Assembly: GCF_016195855.1 (NCBI RefSeq)
Contig: NZ_JACPYU010000014.1
Coordinates: forward strand, 1-64,000
Length of the DNA stretch: 64,000 nt
Direction of reading: 5' to 3'
From: Aquabacterium sp.
GTDB taxonomy: Bacteria > Pseudomonadota > Gammaproteobacteria > Burkholderiales > Burkholderiaceae_C
Of this stretch, positions 20,984 to 30,286 are shown in pieces; position 1 is the first letter of the stretch, and the number at the start of each line of letters is the position of its first letter. Below the pieces are notes generated by a model. That model saw nothing but the letters and a program-made list of their open reading frames with translations, did no database searches and had not been told where the DNA came from. The translations under genes and the position numbers were made by a program.

Positions 20984-21637
20984 TCAGCCTGGTGGCGCCT
21001 CGGGGGGCGTCTTGCCTGATTCAATGGGCTTGTCTGCCGGCTCCTTGCGGGGTGGCTTGGGGCGTGGCGGTTGGGCATGCACCACCGTGACGGCCTTGTT
21101 CATGTCGCCCGCCAGCATGGCGTCGACGGCATCCAGCGACTGGCTGATGCATTTGAAGATGGCTTCACGCTCTGACTGCGGCGGCTTGCGCAGCACGAAG
21201 TTGGCCACCTCGTGTTTGACGCCGGGGTGGCCAATGCCCAGACGCAGACGCCAGTAATCGGGGGTGCCCAGCTGGGCGTGGATGTCACGCAGGCCGTTGT
21301 GGCCGCCATGGCCGCCGCCCTTTTTCAGCTTGACCTGCCCGGGCAGCAGATCGAGTTCGTCGTGCACGACCAGCACTTCTTCCGGGGTGATCTTGAAAAA
21401 GCGGGCCAGTGCGGCCACCGATTTGCCAGACAGGTTCATGTAGGTCTGGGGCTGCAGCAGCCACACAGGCCCTTGCGGCGTGTTCGCGCGGGCCACCAGG
21501 CCATGGTAGGCGCGGTCGGGCAGCAGGGTGACACCCAGGCGGCGGGCCAGGTCGTCAATGAACCAGAAGCCGGCGTTGTGGCGGGTGTCTTCGTATTCCG
21601 GGCCGGGGTTGCCCAGACCTACAAACAGTCGAATCAT
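20984..21637 (-). CDS. pth: Peptidyl-tRNA hydrolase
   Basis: Recycles peptidyl-tRNAs that drop off ribosomes. The 217 residues include the standard N-terminus [24 protein letters not shown] with the catalytic His in RHNAG, plus [10 protein letters not shown] and [25 protein letters not shown] motifs. A C-terminal tail of about 30 residues rich in Pro and Lys ([11 protein letters not shown]) extends beyond the usual end and is likely disordered. It is preceded by rplY on the same strand, with a terminator between. Confidence 0.96.
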   Translation of the reverse strand: MIRLFVGLGNPGPEYEDTRHNAGFWFIDDLARRLGVTLLPDRAYHGLVARANTPQGPVWLLQPQTYMNLSGKSVAALARFFKITPEEVLVVHDELDLLPGQVKLKKGGGHGGHNGLRDIHAQLGTPDYWRLRLGIGHPGVKHEVANFVLRKPPQSEREAIFKCISQSLDAVDAMLAGDMNKAVTVVHAQPPRPKPPRKEPADKPIESGKTPPEAPPG

Positions 21638-21667
21638 GATGGGTGCGGATTATCTGAGTGGCATCCA

Positions 21668-21698
21668 CAAAAAGAAAAGCCCCGCCAAAGCGGGGCTT
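21668..21698 (-). terminator. Rho-independent terminator after rplY
   Basis: On the minus strand AAGCCCCGC, loop TTTG, GCGGGGCTT, then TTCTTTTT. It lies 32-62 bases past the rplY stop and just upstream of pth, so pth expression depends on read-through or its own promoter. Confidence 0.9.
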
Positions 21699-21729
21699 GA
21701 CTGACTGCGCAATGGCAGAGGTACAAGAA

Positions 21730-22365
21730 TTACTTCTTGCCCTTCTTGCCCTTGGCGGGTTCGGCAGCGGCCACGGGGGCGGCAATGACTTCTTCCACGG
21801 GCTCGACCACGGTGGCCAGCGTCGGGGCCTTGCGGCCGTGCGTCAGCACCTTGATGTGGGCAGCCAGGCCCAGGTCGTCCACGCCGAAGGTCTGGCCCTT
21901 GACGGCCTTGCTCAGGTCGCAGGTCAGGAATTCAGGCAGCTGTTCAGCCAGGCACTCGATTTCCAGCTCGGTGGTGACGTGGTTGATGATGCACTTGTCA
22001 ACCTTGACGGCAGGCGACTCGGCCTCGCCCACGAAGTGCACGGGCACCTTCTTGTGGATGCGCGTGGTGGCGTCGATGCGCTGGAAGTCAACGTGCAGGA
22101 CCAGAGGCTTGTAGGGGTGAGCCTGGTAGTCACGCAGCAGGACCTTTTCAACCTTGCCATTCAGGTCCATCTCGAGGACGGACGAGTGGAAGGCTTCCTT
22201 GCGCATGGCGTGGTACAGCGCGTTGTGGTCCAGCTCGATGTTCTTGGGTTCGGCGCCAGCACCGTAAACGATGCCAGGTGTCTTGCCGGAAATGCGCAGG
22301 CGGCGGCTCGCTCCGGTCCCCTGCAGGCTACGCTCGAAGGCGGTGAATTTCATGGAGTACTCCAA
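21730..22365 (-). CDS. rplY: 50S ribosomal protein L25 (Ctc/TL5 type)
   Basis: A 211-residue L25 with the N-terminal 5S-rRNA-binding barrel ([31 protein letters not shown]) and the second TL5/Ctc domain ([32 protein letters not shown]), longer than the 94-residue E. coli form. The C-terminus is Ala/Lys-rich ([12 protein letters not shown]). It follows prs by 71 bases, the usual prs-rplY-pth order in betaproteobacteria. Confidence 0.96.
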   Translation of the reverse strand: MEYSMKFTAFERSLQGTGASRRLRISGKTPGIVYGAGAEPKNIELDHNALYHAMRKEAFHSSVLEMDLNGKVEKVLLRDYQAHPYKPLVLHVDFQRIDATTRIHKKVPVHFVGEAESPAVKVDKCIINHVTTELEIECLAEQLPEFLTCDLSKAVKGQTFGVDDLGLAAHIKVLTHGRKAPTLATVVEPVEEVIAAPVAAAEPAKGKKGKK

Positions 22366-22436
22366 GTTGGTATAGCGCCCGCGACCAGGCGCTGTAAAAA
22401 GACCGAACCTGCGACGGCCCGGTCAACGAAAACGGA

Positions 22437-23399
22437 TCAGAAGTTGTTGTTCTGTTCCGAGAAAAGCGACGTCACCGACTCACCATCGGTGATGCGGCGG
22501 ATGGTTTCCGCAAACAGGAAAGCGGTGGTGAGCTGGCGGATCTTGCCGGTGCCCTTGGCGCTGTCGTTGAGCGGAATGGTGTTGGTGATCACGACTTCGT
22601 CGAGATGCGAATTCTTGATGCGCTCGATGGCGGGGCCGGAGAACACGGCGTGCGTACAGTAGGCGTACACGCTCTTGGCGCCGCGCTCCTTGAGCACTTC
22701 GGCAGCCTTCACCAGGGTGCCGGCGGTGTCGATCATGTCGTCCATGATCACGCAGTTGCGGCCGTCGATTTCACCGATGACGTGCATCACTTCGGACACA
22801 TTGGCCTTGGGGCGGCGCTTGTCGATGATGGCCAGGTCGCAACCCAGTTGCTTGGCCAGCGCACGGGCGCGCACCACGCCACCGACGTCGGGCGACACGA
22901 CCACGAGGTCTTCGTACTTCTTGGCCTGCAGGTCGGACAGCAGCACGGGCGAAGCGTAGATGTTGTCGACGGGGATGTTGAAGAAGCCCTGGATCTGGTC
23001 TGCGTGCAGGTCCATGGTCAGGACGCGGTTGACGCCGACGGCTTCGAGCATGTTGGCCACGACGCGGGCCGAGATGGGCACGCGGGTCGAGCGCGGGCGA
23101 CGGTCCTGGCGGGCGTAGCCGAAGTAGGGGATGACGGCCGTGATGCGTTGGGCAGACGCGCGCTTGAGGGCGTCTGCCATGATCAGCAGTTCCATCAGGT
23201 TGTCGTTGGTGGGGGCGCAGGTGGACTGCACCACGAACACTTCGCGACCGCGGACGTTCTGCTGGATCTCGACCGTGGTTTCACCATCCGAGAAGCGGCC
23301 CACCGAGGCCTTGCCCAGCGAGATGCCGAGGTTGGTGGCGATTTCCTGGGCGAGCGCCGGGTTGGCGTTGCCGGTGAACAGAACGGTATCGGAGAGCAT
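22437..23399 (-). CDS. prs: Ribose-phosphate pyrophosphokinase
   Basis: Makes PRPP from ribose 5-phosphate and ATP for nucleotide, His and Trp synthesis. The 320-residue length and motifs are typical: [41 protein letters not shown] (ATP-binding), [27 protein letters not shown] and the PRPP loop [13 protein letters not shown]. It lies downstream of tRNA-Gln on the same strand and likely shares its promoter. Confidence 0.97.
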   Translation of the reverse strand: MLSDTVLFTGNANPALAQEIATNLGISLGKASVGRFSDGETTVEIQQNVRGREVFVVQSTCAPTNDNLMELLIMADALKRASAQRITAVIPYFGYARQDRRPRSTRVPISARVVANMLEAVGVNRVLTMDLHADQIQGFFNIPVDNIYASPVLLSDLQAKKYEDLVVVSPDVGGVVRARALAKQLGCDLAIIDKRRPKANVSEVMHVIGEIDGRNCVIMDDMIDTAGTLVKAAEVLKERGAKSVYAYCTHAVFSGPAIERIKNSHLDEVVITNTIPLNDSAKGTGKIRQLTTAFLFAETIRRITDGESVTSLFSEQNNNF

Positions 23400-23522
23400 G
23401 GCGGGCCGATCGTAGAACGTGGGACTGATGGCGAAAATAGCATCTGCCCAGCACCTTGCCCTGAGGAGTTCCTGACTGCGGTCAGGAATAACAGCCTTCG
23501 CGGAAGGTGTAGGGCAGGTGAT

Positions 23523-23542
23523 GTTCGATCAGTGGATCGAAC
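23523..23542 (-). other. Hairpin just downstream of tRNA-Gln
   Basis: GTTCGATC, AGTG, GATCGAAC: an 8-base perfect stem with 4-base loop lying 9 bases past the tRNA CCA end. A second perfect 7-base hairpin (TCCTGAC / GTCAGGA) follows at 23470-23487. Neither has a T-run. They may mark tRNA 3' processing or partial termination before prs. Confidence 0.5.
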
Positions 23543-23550
23543 GAATTATT

Positions 23551-23627
23551 TGGCAGGGGAAGAAGGATTCGAACCCTCGTATGTCGGAATCAAAATCCGA
23601 TGCCTTAACCAACTTGGCGATTCCCCT
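23551..23627 (-). tRNA. tRNA-Gln (anticodon TTG)
   Basis: A 77-base minus-strand tRNA with 7-base acceptor stem AGGGGAA/TTCCCCT, encoded CCA, D-arm GCCAAGTTGGTTAAGGC, anticodon arm CGGAT-TTTGATT-CCG with anticodon TTG, and T-loop GGTTCGAATCC. The lolB-ispE-tRNA-Gln-prs position is conserved in this group. Confidence 0.97.
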
Positions 23628-23707
23628 ACACAGGACACAGCGCATTGATGTATTGCTACTTCATTGTGCTGCAACCTTGTAAGCTGCACTCTTGTTCAGA
23701 GCCTCGC

Positions 23708-23735
23708 ATTATAGCCGGTTTTTCGTGTCATTCAA
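23708..23735 (-). promoter_or_regulatory. Sigma-70 promoter of tRNA-Gln/prs
   Basis: On the minus strand TTGAAT (-35, 23730-23735), 16 bases, TATAAT (-10, 23708-23713, perfect consensus). The downstream GCGAGG is a GC-rich discriminator as in stringently controlled stable-RNA promoters. It lies between ispE and the tRNA. Confidence 0.78.
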
Positions 23736-23772
23736 GTCTGTTGCTCAGAATCTTCACTGTTTAATTTGCAGA

Positions 23773-24663
23773 TCAATCAGGGATCGAATCAAGCAAATCA
23801 AGCAGTGGATGCTGAATCAGACCGCGACTGACGCGACCGACCCATGCGGGATCATCCAGGCCCAGATCGGCTGGCTGGAGGCTGGGTGTCTGGCGGCTGG
23901 TGTCTGTGGTGATCCACGAAAACACCGTGCTGCCTGAGCCCGTCATCCGGCTGTTGCCGAAGCGGTTCTGCATGATCGCCAGCGCTTGACTGATCTGACT
24001 GCTGTAAGACTCTGCGGGAGCCTGCAAGTCGTTTCTGCCAAAGCACCGGGGCGCTGCAAGAAAGTCTTCGACTATAGCATGCTTTGTGTCGCGCTTGAGG
24101 GATTCGTTGCCGAAAATCGCCACGGTGGGGATCGCAACAGGCGGTTTGAGCAGGGCCAAAGGGGTGTTCAGCACGCCGGCGGGCAACTTGATCGGGGTGA
24201 TGGATTCGCCAATGCCTTCGACCCAGGCGTTGCGGCCACGCACAAAGAAGGGCACGTCGGCGCCCAGCTTCACCGCCAGTGCCTCCAGGCGTGTGCGTGA
24301 CCAGTTCAGGCCCCACAGCTGATTGAGCGCCAGCAGCACCGTGGCCGCATCGGAGCTACCGCCACCCAGGCCTGCGCCCCAAGGCACCTCTTTGTGGATG
24401 CGGATGTCGCAGCCTTGCGAGGTGCGGCTCTCAGTCTGCAGCAGCCTGGCGGCCTTGAGGCACAGGTCGTCGTCAGGCAGTCGCACATTGAGGTCGTGGC
24501 GACGTAACTGACCATCGCTGCGAGTATCGATGTGCAGGGTGTCTTGCCAGTCGATCAGCATGAAGACGGACTGCAGCAGGTGGTAGCCGTCGCTGCGCCG
24601 GCCCGTCACGTGCAGGAACAGGTTGATCTTGGCGGGAGCGGGCAGGTTGTGCAGGCTGGGCAT
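23773..24663 (-). CDS. ispE: 4-diphosphocytidyl-2-C-methyl-D-erythritol kinase IspE
   Basis: Fourth step of the MEP isoprenoid pathway. A 296-residue GHMP kinase: PAPAKINLFLHVTGRRSDGYHLLQSVF at the N-terminus (catalytic Lys region), ATP loop VPWGAGLGGGSSDAATVLLALN and C-terminal MTGSGSTVFSWI. The start at 24663 gives the normal family beginning. lolB ends 18 bases upstream on the same strand, and they are probably one transcript with the TPR gene. Confidence 0.96.
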   Translation of the reverse strand: MPSLHNLPAPAKINLFLHVTGRRSDGYHLLQSVFMLIDWQDTLHIDTRSDGQLRRHDLNVRLPDDDLCLKAARLLQTESRTSQGCDIRIHKEVPWGAGLGGGSSDAATVLLALNQLWGLNWSRTRLEALAVKLGADVPFFVRGRNAWVEGIGESITPIKLPAGVLNTPLALLKPPVAIPTVAIFGNESLKRDTKHAIVEDFLAAPRCFGRNDLQAPAESYSSQISQALAIMQNRFGNSRMTGSGSTVFSWITTDTSRQTPSLQPADLGLDDPAWVGRVSRGLIQHPLLDLLDSIPD

Positions 24664-24681
24664 GGCGCAAGGGCAGGCGCT

Positions 24682-25371
24682 TCAGCGGTCCAGGTAGACC
24701 TTGAGTTGGACGCCGCGTTGGAGGGGGGTGGCTTCGCGCTGGGCGTTCAGCTTCTTGTAGGGCAGCTCGTGTGCGTCGATCAACCAGCCTTGCTGGATGA
24801 AGGTGTCGGCTTGAGGGCCGGGCGCGCTGGGCAGCTCGGGATCAGGGTGCCCCTGCATCCAGTGCACCAGTTGCCGCAAAGGCAGTGGCTCACCCAGTGC
24901 GGCTTCACTCAGGCTGTCGAGGTTGTCGTAGCGCTGCCGCCCTCTGTCATTGACCAGCCAGGCCTGGCTCGGTTGCCAGTTGACCTGCGCCATCTGGCTG
25001 CCCATCAAGGTCATCAGGTCAAGCTGGCCTGTGTCGGTGTTGCCCGAGAAGAAAAAACCCAGGCTCAGGCCTTTGGCAGGCTGATCGGCGAAGGCGCTCA
25101 GCTTGATGCTCATCTGCCCTTGCAGGTCGACGCGGGGCAGGGTGCGTGCGGGCGGCTGCGCGTTGCTTGGGCTTTGAGTGCCTGGCGCTGCGGGCGTCAG
25201 CGGGATGATGGGGGCGGAAGGCGCGTCGGCCGGTGCGCAGGCGCCACCCGATCGCATCTGGGCCACGATGGGGTCGCCCTCGGACACGCTGGCACAAGCC
25301 AGCAGCATCAGGGGGCACAGCACGCACAAGGCGCGAGTGATGCCCCGGGTAAAGGCGCGCGGCAGTCTCAC
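24682..25371 (-). CDS. lolB: Outer membrane lipoprotein insertase LolB
   Basis: Accepts lipoproteins from LolA and places them in the outer membrane. A 229-residue precursor with signal peptide MRLPRAFTRGITRALCVLCPLMLLACAS and lipobox LLAC (Cys 26). Family features are the LSAFADQPAKGLSLGFFFSGN and LDLMTLMGSQMAQV beta-strand segments and the LVHWMQGHPDPEL loop. Its ATG overlaps the upstream TPR gene stop (ATGA), so the two are translationally coupled. Confidence 0.93.
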   Translation of the reverse strand: MRLPRAFTRGITRALCVLCPLMLLACASVSEGDPIVAQMRSGGACAPADAPSAPIIPLTPAAPGTQSPSNAQPPARTLPRVDLQGQMSIKLSAFADQPAKGLSLGFFFSGNTDTGQLDLMTLMGSQMAQVNWQPSQAWLVNDRGRQRYDNLDSLSEAALGEPLPLRQLVHWMQGHPDPELPSAPGPQADTFIQQGWLIDAHELPYKKLNAQREATPLQRGVQLKVYLDR

Positions 25372-27239
25372 GGTTTGATCTTGAAGCGCGTCAGGGTCTC
25401 TTTGAGCGTGTCGTTGTCGGGTTCACGCTTGGCCGAGTCCAGCCAGAGTTGGCGTGCCTGGTCCTGCTTGCCCTGGCTCCAGAGCACTTCACCGAGGTGC
25501 GCTGCGATTTCAGGGTCAGGGCGGGACTGGTAGGCCTCGTTGAGGATGCGCAGCGCCTCGGCGCCATTACCAGCACGGAACTCAAGCCAGCCCAGGCTGT
25601 CGGTGATGAAGGCGTCGCCGGGGCGCAACTCCAGTGCCTTCTTGATGAGCGTGCGCGCTTCATCCAGCCGGACGCCGCGGTCGGCCAGGCTGTAGCCCAG
25701 GGCATTGAAGGCATTGGGGTTGTCAGGGGTCATCTCCATGACCTTGCGCAACTGGGCTTCCATCTCGGTGAACTTGTTCAGGCGTTCGCCCAGCATGGCC
25801 TGGTCATACAGCAGGTCGCTGTCTTCGGGGAAGCGCTTGGTGGCTTCGTCGAGGACCTTGTAGGCCTCTTCCCATTGGCGTGCATCGCGCAGCAACTGGG
25901 CTTCGGCCTGGATCTTCATCACGGCGTCGCGCGGTTCGGCTTCGGGCAGTTCACGGATCAGCTTGCGGGCGTCGGCGATCTTGCCTTGCTTGACCAGAAG
26001 CCGGGCACGCTGGGCCTGGATGTTGATCCGCTCGTGTTTGGGGTCGGCGCGGTCCAGCCAGGTGCTCGATTGCGCCAGCTGGTTGCGTTGCTCCGCAATC
26101 TGCGACATCAGCAGGTAGGCCTGTTCGATGTCGTTGGCATCGGGTGCTGGCGCATTGGTGGTGGCCGCCTGGTTGCTGCCGGGGGTGTACTTGAGCACGG
26201 GTTGCAGGGCCGCTTCCGCCTTGTCGAGTTGCTTGAGCTCCAGCCGCACGGCAGCCAGCGTGACCCATGTGCCCATCTGGTCGGGTTGTGTCGCCAGCAG
26301 TTGTTCCAGTTGCTCGGCTGACTCGGCGTAGCGCTGTGTGCCGGCCAGCTTGCGGCCGTAAGCCAGCCGCACCAGCGACGGGGCATCGGGGCGGGCCAGT
26401 TGCTGCTTGACGAACTGCTCGGCGCGCGGGTCAAGGCTCATCAGGTCGATGGCGATCAGGCCCGGGTTGGGCAAGGAGGGCTTGAGTGCGGCTGCCTTTT
26501 CAAGCGCAGCCATGGACTTGTCGTACTCCTTGGCTTGCATCCAGCCTTCGGCGCTGGCGGACCAGCCCTCGGCCAGCTCCAGCGGCTGTTGGCGCCAGGG
26601 TTGGGTGGCCTCGTCGATCACCTGTGCCGCAGCGCGCTTGTCGTTCAGCCTGGCGACAGTGCGCGGCAGGGACGCGAGCACCTGGGGCTGCTGGGGGGTC
26701 GGGGTCAGCTGGATCAGGGTGCGCAGTGGCGCAGCCAGGTCGCTGGTGCGGCCCAGGGCCAGCAGGATCTGGGCGGTGTACTCGGAGGCCTCCTTGGACT
26801 GCGGCATGGCCTGGCGCCAGGCCTTGGCGGCCGTCAGGGCCTGCTCGCCGGCACGCCCGCGCAGGGCGATTTCGACCGCGCGTTGATATAGCTGGCTGAT
26901 CTGGTGCCGGCGGGCGGACTCCAGGTAGAGCTGGTAGGCAGAGCCGGCGTCGCCAGCGTTGGACTGCACCTCGGCGACCAGGATTTGATAGAACAGGGCG
27001 CCGTCCATCAGGGAGTTCTGGACGGGAGGCTTGGCCACAACCGATGCGGTGGGCGCAGAGGCCGCTGCGGGAGCAGGGGCTGCAGCATTGTCCTGGGCGA
27101 ATGCCGTGCCCAGGCCGCACAGGGCCAATGTGCCGGCGCCCAGCGTTGCGGCGATCGAAGAGCGCGACAGCCTGTGCGTGGCTGATGCAGCGGCGGTTCT
27201 GGAAGCCAGAGTAAACAAATTGGCAAAAGAGAGGGACAT
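25368..27239 (-). CDS. Secreted tetratricopeptide repeat protein, lolB partner
   Basis: A 623-residue periplasmic or outer-membrane-associated protein with many TPR units, for example AYKVLDEATKRFPEDSDLLYDQAML and NAFNALGYSLADRGVRLDEARTLI, spanning most of the mature chain. The ATG at 27239 follows GGAG five bases upstream and starts a signal peptide ending AFAQD; the frame continues to 27461 without support. Similar TPR genes sit directly upstream of lolB in other betaproteobacteria. The function is unknown; a role as scaffold in envelope assembly is inferred from position only. Confidence 0.88.
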   Translation of the reverse strand: MSLSFANLFTLASRTAAASATHRLSRSSIAATLGAGTLALCGLGTAFAQDNAAAPAPAAASAPTASVVAKPPVQNSLMDGALFYQILVAEVQSNAGDAGSAYQLYLESARRHQISQLYQRAVEIALRGRAGEQALTAAKAWRQAMPQSKEASEYTAQILLALGRTSDLAAPLRTLIQLTPTPQQPQVLASLPRTVARLNDKRAAAQVIDEATQPWRQQPLELAEGWSASAEGWMQAKEYDKSMAALEKAAALKPSLPNPGLIAIDLMSLDPRAEQFVKQQLARPDAPSLVRLAYGRKLAGTQRYAESAEQLEQLLATQPDQMGTWVTLAAVRLELKQLDKAEAALQPVLKYTPGSNQAATTNAPAPDANDIEQAYLLMSQIAEQRNQLAQSSTWLDRADPKHERINIQAQRARLLVKQGKIADARKLIRELPEAEPRDAVMKIQAEAQLLRDARQWEEAYKVLDEATKRFPEDSDLLYDQAMLGERLNKFTEMEAQLRKVMEMTPDNPNAFNALGYSLADRGVRLDEARTLIKKALELRPGDAFITDSLGWLEFRAGNGAEALRILNEAYQSRPDPEIAAHLGEVLWSQGKQDQARQLWLDSAKREPDNDTLKETLTRFKIKP

Positions 27240-27329
27240 GGGGTCTCCAACTGATGTGGCCATTCTATTGATGTGGCGGCCACTCGCCGTGGCTCCGATG
27301 GATTCGATTGGCACGGGATAATTCCCTTC

Positions 27330-28160
27330 ATGCCCGAATTGCCCGAAGTTGAAGTCACGCGACAGAGTTTTGCCGACCGCATTGAAGGCGCCAGCGTGCG
27401 CGCTGTGCACATGGGCAAGCCTTTGCGCTGGCCGGTCGGGTATGACGTGGATGCCTTGCATGGCTGGCGGGTGGGCAAGGTGTTGCGCCGAGGCAAATAC
27501 CTCTGGCTGCCTTTGACCCGGTCAGATGGCGAGCAAGGCGGCCTGCTGGTCCATCTGGGCATGTCGGGTTCTTTGTCGTTTTCGCATCGGCTGCCGCCTG
27601 CCGGCGTGCACGACCATTTTGAAATGGTGACCGACAAAGGCACCTTGCGGCTGACCGACCCCCGTCGTTTTGGTGCGGTGGTGTGGGGCCCCTCCATGCA
27701 CGAAGGCGTGCCGGGCAAATTGCTGGATGGCCTGGGGCTGGAGCCATTTGATGAAGCCTTGAACGGGGCCTATCTGCATGCGCGGCTCCAGGGGCGTTCG
27801 GTGGCCGTCAAGCAGGCCTTGCTGGCTGGCGACATCGTGGTCGGCGCTGGCAATATTTATGCGTGCGAGGCGCTTTTCAGGTCAGGTATCGACCCCAGAT
27901 TGCAGGCCAGGCGTTTGAGTAAACCACGCTGTGAAAAATTGGTGCGTGAGGTTCAATCTGTTTTACAGCAAGCCATTGCCCTGGGCGGCTCCAGCCTGAA
28001 AGATTTCAAGGATGCACATGGCGCCCAAGGGCATTTTCAATTGGCGACCCAGGTTTACGGACGCGAAGGCCAGCCCTGCAGGGTTTGCGGCACACCGATC
28101 CGGCGTGTGGTGCAAGGGCAGCGCTCTACGTTTTATTGCCCAATTTGTCAGAAAAGGTGA
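27330..28160 (+). CDS. mutM: Formamidopyrimidine-DNA glycosylase MutM (Fpg)
   Basis: Removes 8-oxoguanine and other oxidised purines. A 276-residue protein starting at the ATG at 27330, which gives the invariant MPELPEVE (catalytic Pro 2 and Glu 3 after Met removal). Also seen are the conserved [15 protein letters not shown] and the C-terminal zinc finger [25 protein letters not shown]. The gene is divergent from the TPR/lolB genes and is followed by a dynamin-like GTPase and MutY, giving a small oxidised-guanine repair cluster. Confidence 0.97.
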   Translation: MPELPEVEVTRQSFADRIEGASVRAVHMGKPLRWPVGYDVDALHGWRVGKVLRRGKYLWLPLTRSDGEQGGLLVHLGMSGSLSFSHRLPPAGVHDHFEMVTDKGTLRLTDPRRFGAVVWGPSMHEGVPGKLLDGLGLEPFDEALNGAYLHARLQGRSVAVKQALLAGDIVVGAGNIYACEALFRSGIDPRLQARRLSKPRCEKLVREVQSVLQQAIALGGSSLKDFKDAHGAQGHFQLATQVYGREGQPCRVCGTPIRRVVQGQRSTFYCPICQKR

Positions 28161-28258
28161 CGGCTGTGGATTGCTTTGCGAATAAGCCTGTACTTTTTGT
28201 CCCAACTCGGGCGAATATCCATATTTACGGTTCACCGGCTTGAGATACGATTAATTCC

Positions 28259-30286
28259 ATGATGCCGACTTTTGCCAGCCACCTGGATGCCCTTGGGCAG
28301 TGGCGTGCCGACACGGACGCCAAATTGGCGACCCTGGCCCGTTTCGCCCGTGAACATGACCTGCTTGACGACGCGTCGGCAGAATGGTTCGAGGCCATGC
28401 GTCATCGCCTGTCAGGCGAGAAGCTGATGGTGGCGTTTGTCGCCGAGTTTTCGCGCGGCAAATCGGAGTTGATCAACGCCATCTTTTTCTCGGACAAGGG
28501 CCGTCGCATGATGCCGGCCTCGGCTGGGCGCACGACGATGTGCCCGGTCGAGCTGGGTTATGACGCGCACGATCCCGTTGGCTTGTCGCTGTTGCCCATT
28601 GACACGCGCCTCGAGGCCGCGTCGCTGGCCGAATACCGCCGGCTGCCCAAGGAGTGGACCTGGATCGAGCTGGATCTGTCCAACCCCGAAGGCATGGCCA
28701 AGGCGCTCAGCGAGGTGATGCGCACCCGCATGGTGTCGCCACACGAAGCTGCCCGCCTGGGCTTCTGGGACCCCGAACGGCCTGATGAGAACCCGCCTTT
28801 GCAGGCCGACGGTTCTGTCGAGGTGCCGGTGTGGCGTCACGCGCGCATCAACCTGCCGCACCCGCTGCTCAAGCGCGGCCTGGTGGTGTTGGACACGCCT
28901 GGCCTCAATGCCATCGGTACCGAACCTGAACTGACACTGGGCCTGCTGCCTCAGGCGCATGCCACGGTGTTCATCCTGGGTGCCGACACCGGCGTGACCA
29001 AGTCCGATTTGTCCATCTGGCGCGACCACCTGTGTGGCCCGGCGCTGGCCCGTTTCGTGGCGCTCAACAAGATCGACTCGCTGGTCGACCCTTTGAGCAC
29101 GCCCGAGCAGATCGAGCAAACCATTGTTCGCCAGTGCGAGAGCGTGGCGCAAACGCTGGAAGTGCCGGTCGCGCACGTGTTCCCGATTTCGGCGCGCCAG
29201 GCCCTGGCTGCTCGCTTGAGCGGCAACCGCGAAGGCTTGGGCGAGAGCCGCCTGGAGACCTTCGAGAACGCCTTGTCCGAAGGGCTTTTGCCGCGCCGTC
29301 GCGAGACGCTGGGGCAGGCTGCCGTGCAGGGTGCGCAGCAGTTCCAGCAGCAACTCACGCGCCGCTTTGGCGAGATGCGCCGCCTGTACGCCGACCAGTT
29401 GCATGAACTGCGCGGCCTGCGTGGCAAGAGCAGCGGCAAGGTGCAGTTGATGCTGCAGCGCGTGCAGGCTGAAGCCTCCGAGTTCGAGCAATGTACGGCG
29501 CGCTTGCAAGCCATGCGCAGTGTGCACGCCCGCATGTTGCGCAATGCCTTGCACGACCTGTCCGCGGACCGCCTGCGCCAGGAAGTGGATGTGCTGCAGC
29601 AGGTGCTGGGTGGTTCGTGGCTGCCGCTGGGGGCCAAGAAATCGTTCATCGACTTGTGTGGCCGCCTGCGCGATCTGATCGAGCAGGCCCAGCAGCGCAA
29701 CGACGAAATCCACGCGATGCTGGTGGCTTCGTACGCCAAGCTCAATGCCGAGTTCGGCTTCAGCCTGGTGGCCGATGTGCCGCTGGATGTGCGCAAGTAC
29801 GCCGAGGACCTCAACCTCATCGAGCGCAACTACGTGCAGTACCTGGGCCTGAGCCAGGCCTTCAGGTTGGCGCAGCCGGGCTTTCAGGAGCAGTTCCGCC
29901 GCATGCTGATCTCGCGTCTGCGTGTTGTGTTCGAGACCGTGAGCAACGACATCGAGTTGTGGAACAAGACGGCATCGGCGCAGGTGGACAGCCAGTTGCG
30001 CGAACGCCGTCGCAACTTCAAGCGCCGTTATGAGTCGCTGGACCGCATCCAGTCGGCATCGAACGAGCTGGACAACCGTCTGCAGGAAGTCCAGGCGCTG
30101 GACGAGCGCGTGCTGCAGTTGCAGACCCGCCTGGGCTCGCTGGTGGAAGACCTGGTCAAGCAGGCGCAGACCGACACCTTGGCGGCTGCCAACGGGGGCG
30201 ATGTCCAGCATGTGACACTGGACTTGTCTCTGGCGTCTCAGCCATCGCCTGCACAAATCAGCTCGCCTTCTCCGCAAGGCGCATGA
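28259..30286 (+). CDS. Dynamin-like GTPase of unknown role
   Basis: A 675-residue large GTPase. G1 is AEFSRGKSELINAI (G67, K68, S69 region), G3 is LDTPGLNAIG (212-215), G4 is NKID (270-273), with a switch I TTMC near residue 92. From about residue 330 on it is almost all helical and coiled-coil prone (LQRVQAEASEFEQCTARLQAM, ESLDRIQSASNELDNRLQEVQALDERVLQLQ), as expected for a dynamin stalk. No membrane segment is evident. Its ATG has no Shine-Dalgarno; TACGAT at 28246 suggests a leaderless start. It ends inside the mutY start (ATGA overlap). Relatives occur in Burkholderiales, but no function is established. Confidence 0.88.
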   Translation: MMPTFASHLDALGQWRADTDAKLATLARFAREHDLLDDASAEWFEAMRHRLSGEKLMVAFVAEFSRGKSELINAIFFSDKGRRMMPASAGRTTMCPVELGYDAHDPVGLSLLPIDTRLEAASLAEYRRLPKEWTWIELDLSNPEGMAKALSEVMRTRMVSPHEAARLGFWDPERPDENPPLQADGSVEVPVWRHARINLPHPLLKRGLVVLDTPGLNAIGTEPELTLGLLPQAHATVFILGADTGVTKSDLSIWRDHLCGPALARFVALNKIDSLVDPLSTPEQIEQTIVRQCESVAQTLEVPVAHVFPISARQALAARLSGNREGLGESRLETFENALSEGLLPRRRETLGQAAVQGAQQFQQQLTRRFGEMRRLYADQLHELRGLRGKSSGKVQLMLQRVQAEASEFEQCTARLQAMRSVHARMLRNALHDLSADRLRQEVDVLQQVLGGSWLPLGAKKSFIDLCGRLRDLIEQAQQRNDEIHAMLVASYAKLNAEFGFSLVADVPLDVRKYAEDLNLIERNYVQYLGLSQAFRLAQPGFQEQFRRMLISRLRVVFETVSNDIELWNKTASAQVDSQLRERRRNFKRRYESLDRIQSASNELDNRLQEVQALDERVLQLQTRLGSLVEDLVKQAQTDTLAAANGGDVQHVTLDLSLASQPSPAQISSPSPQGA

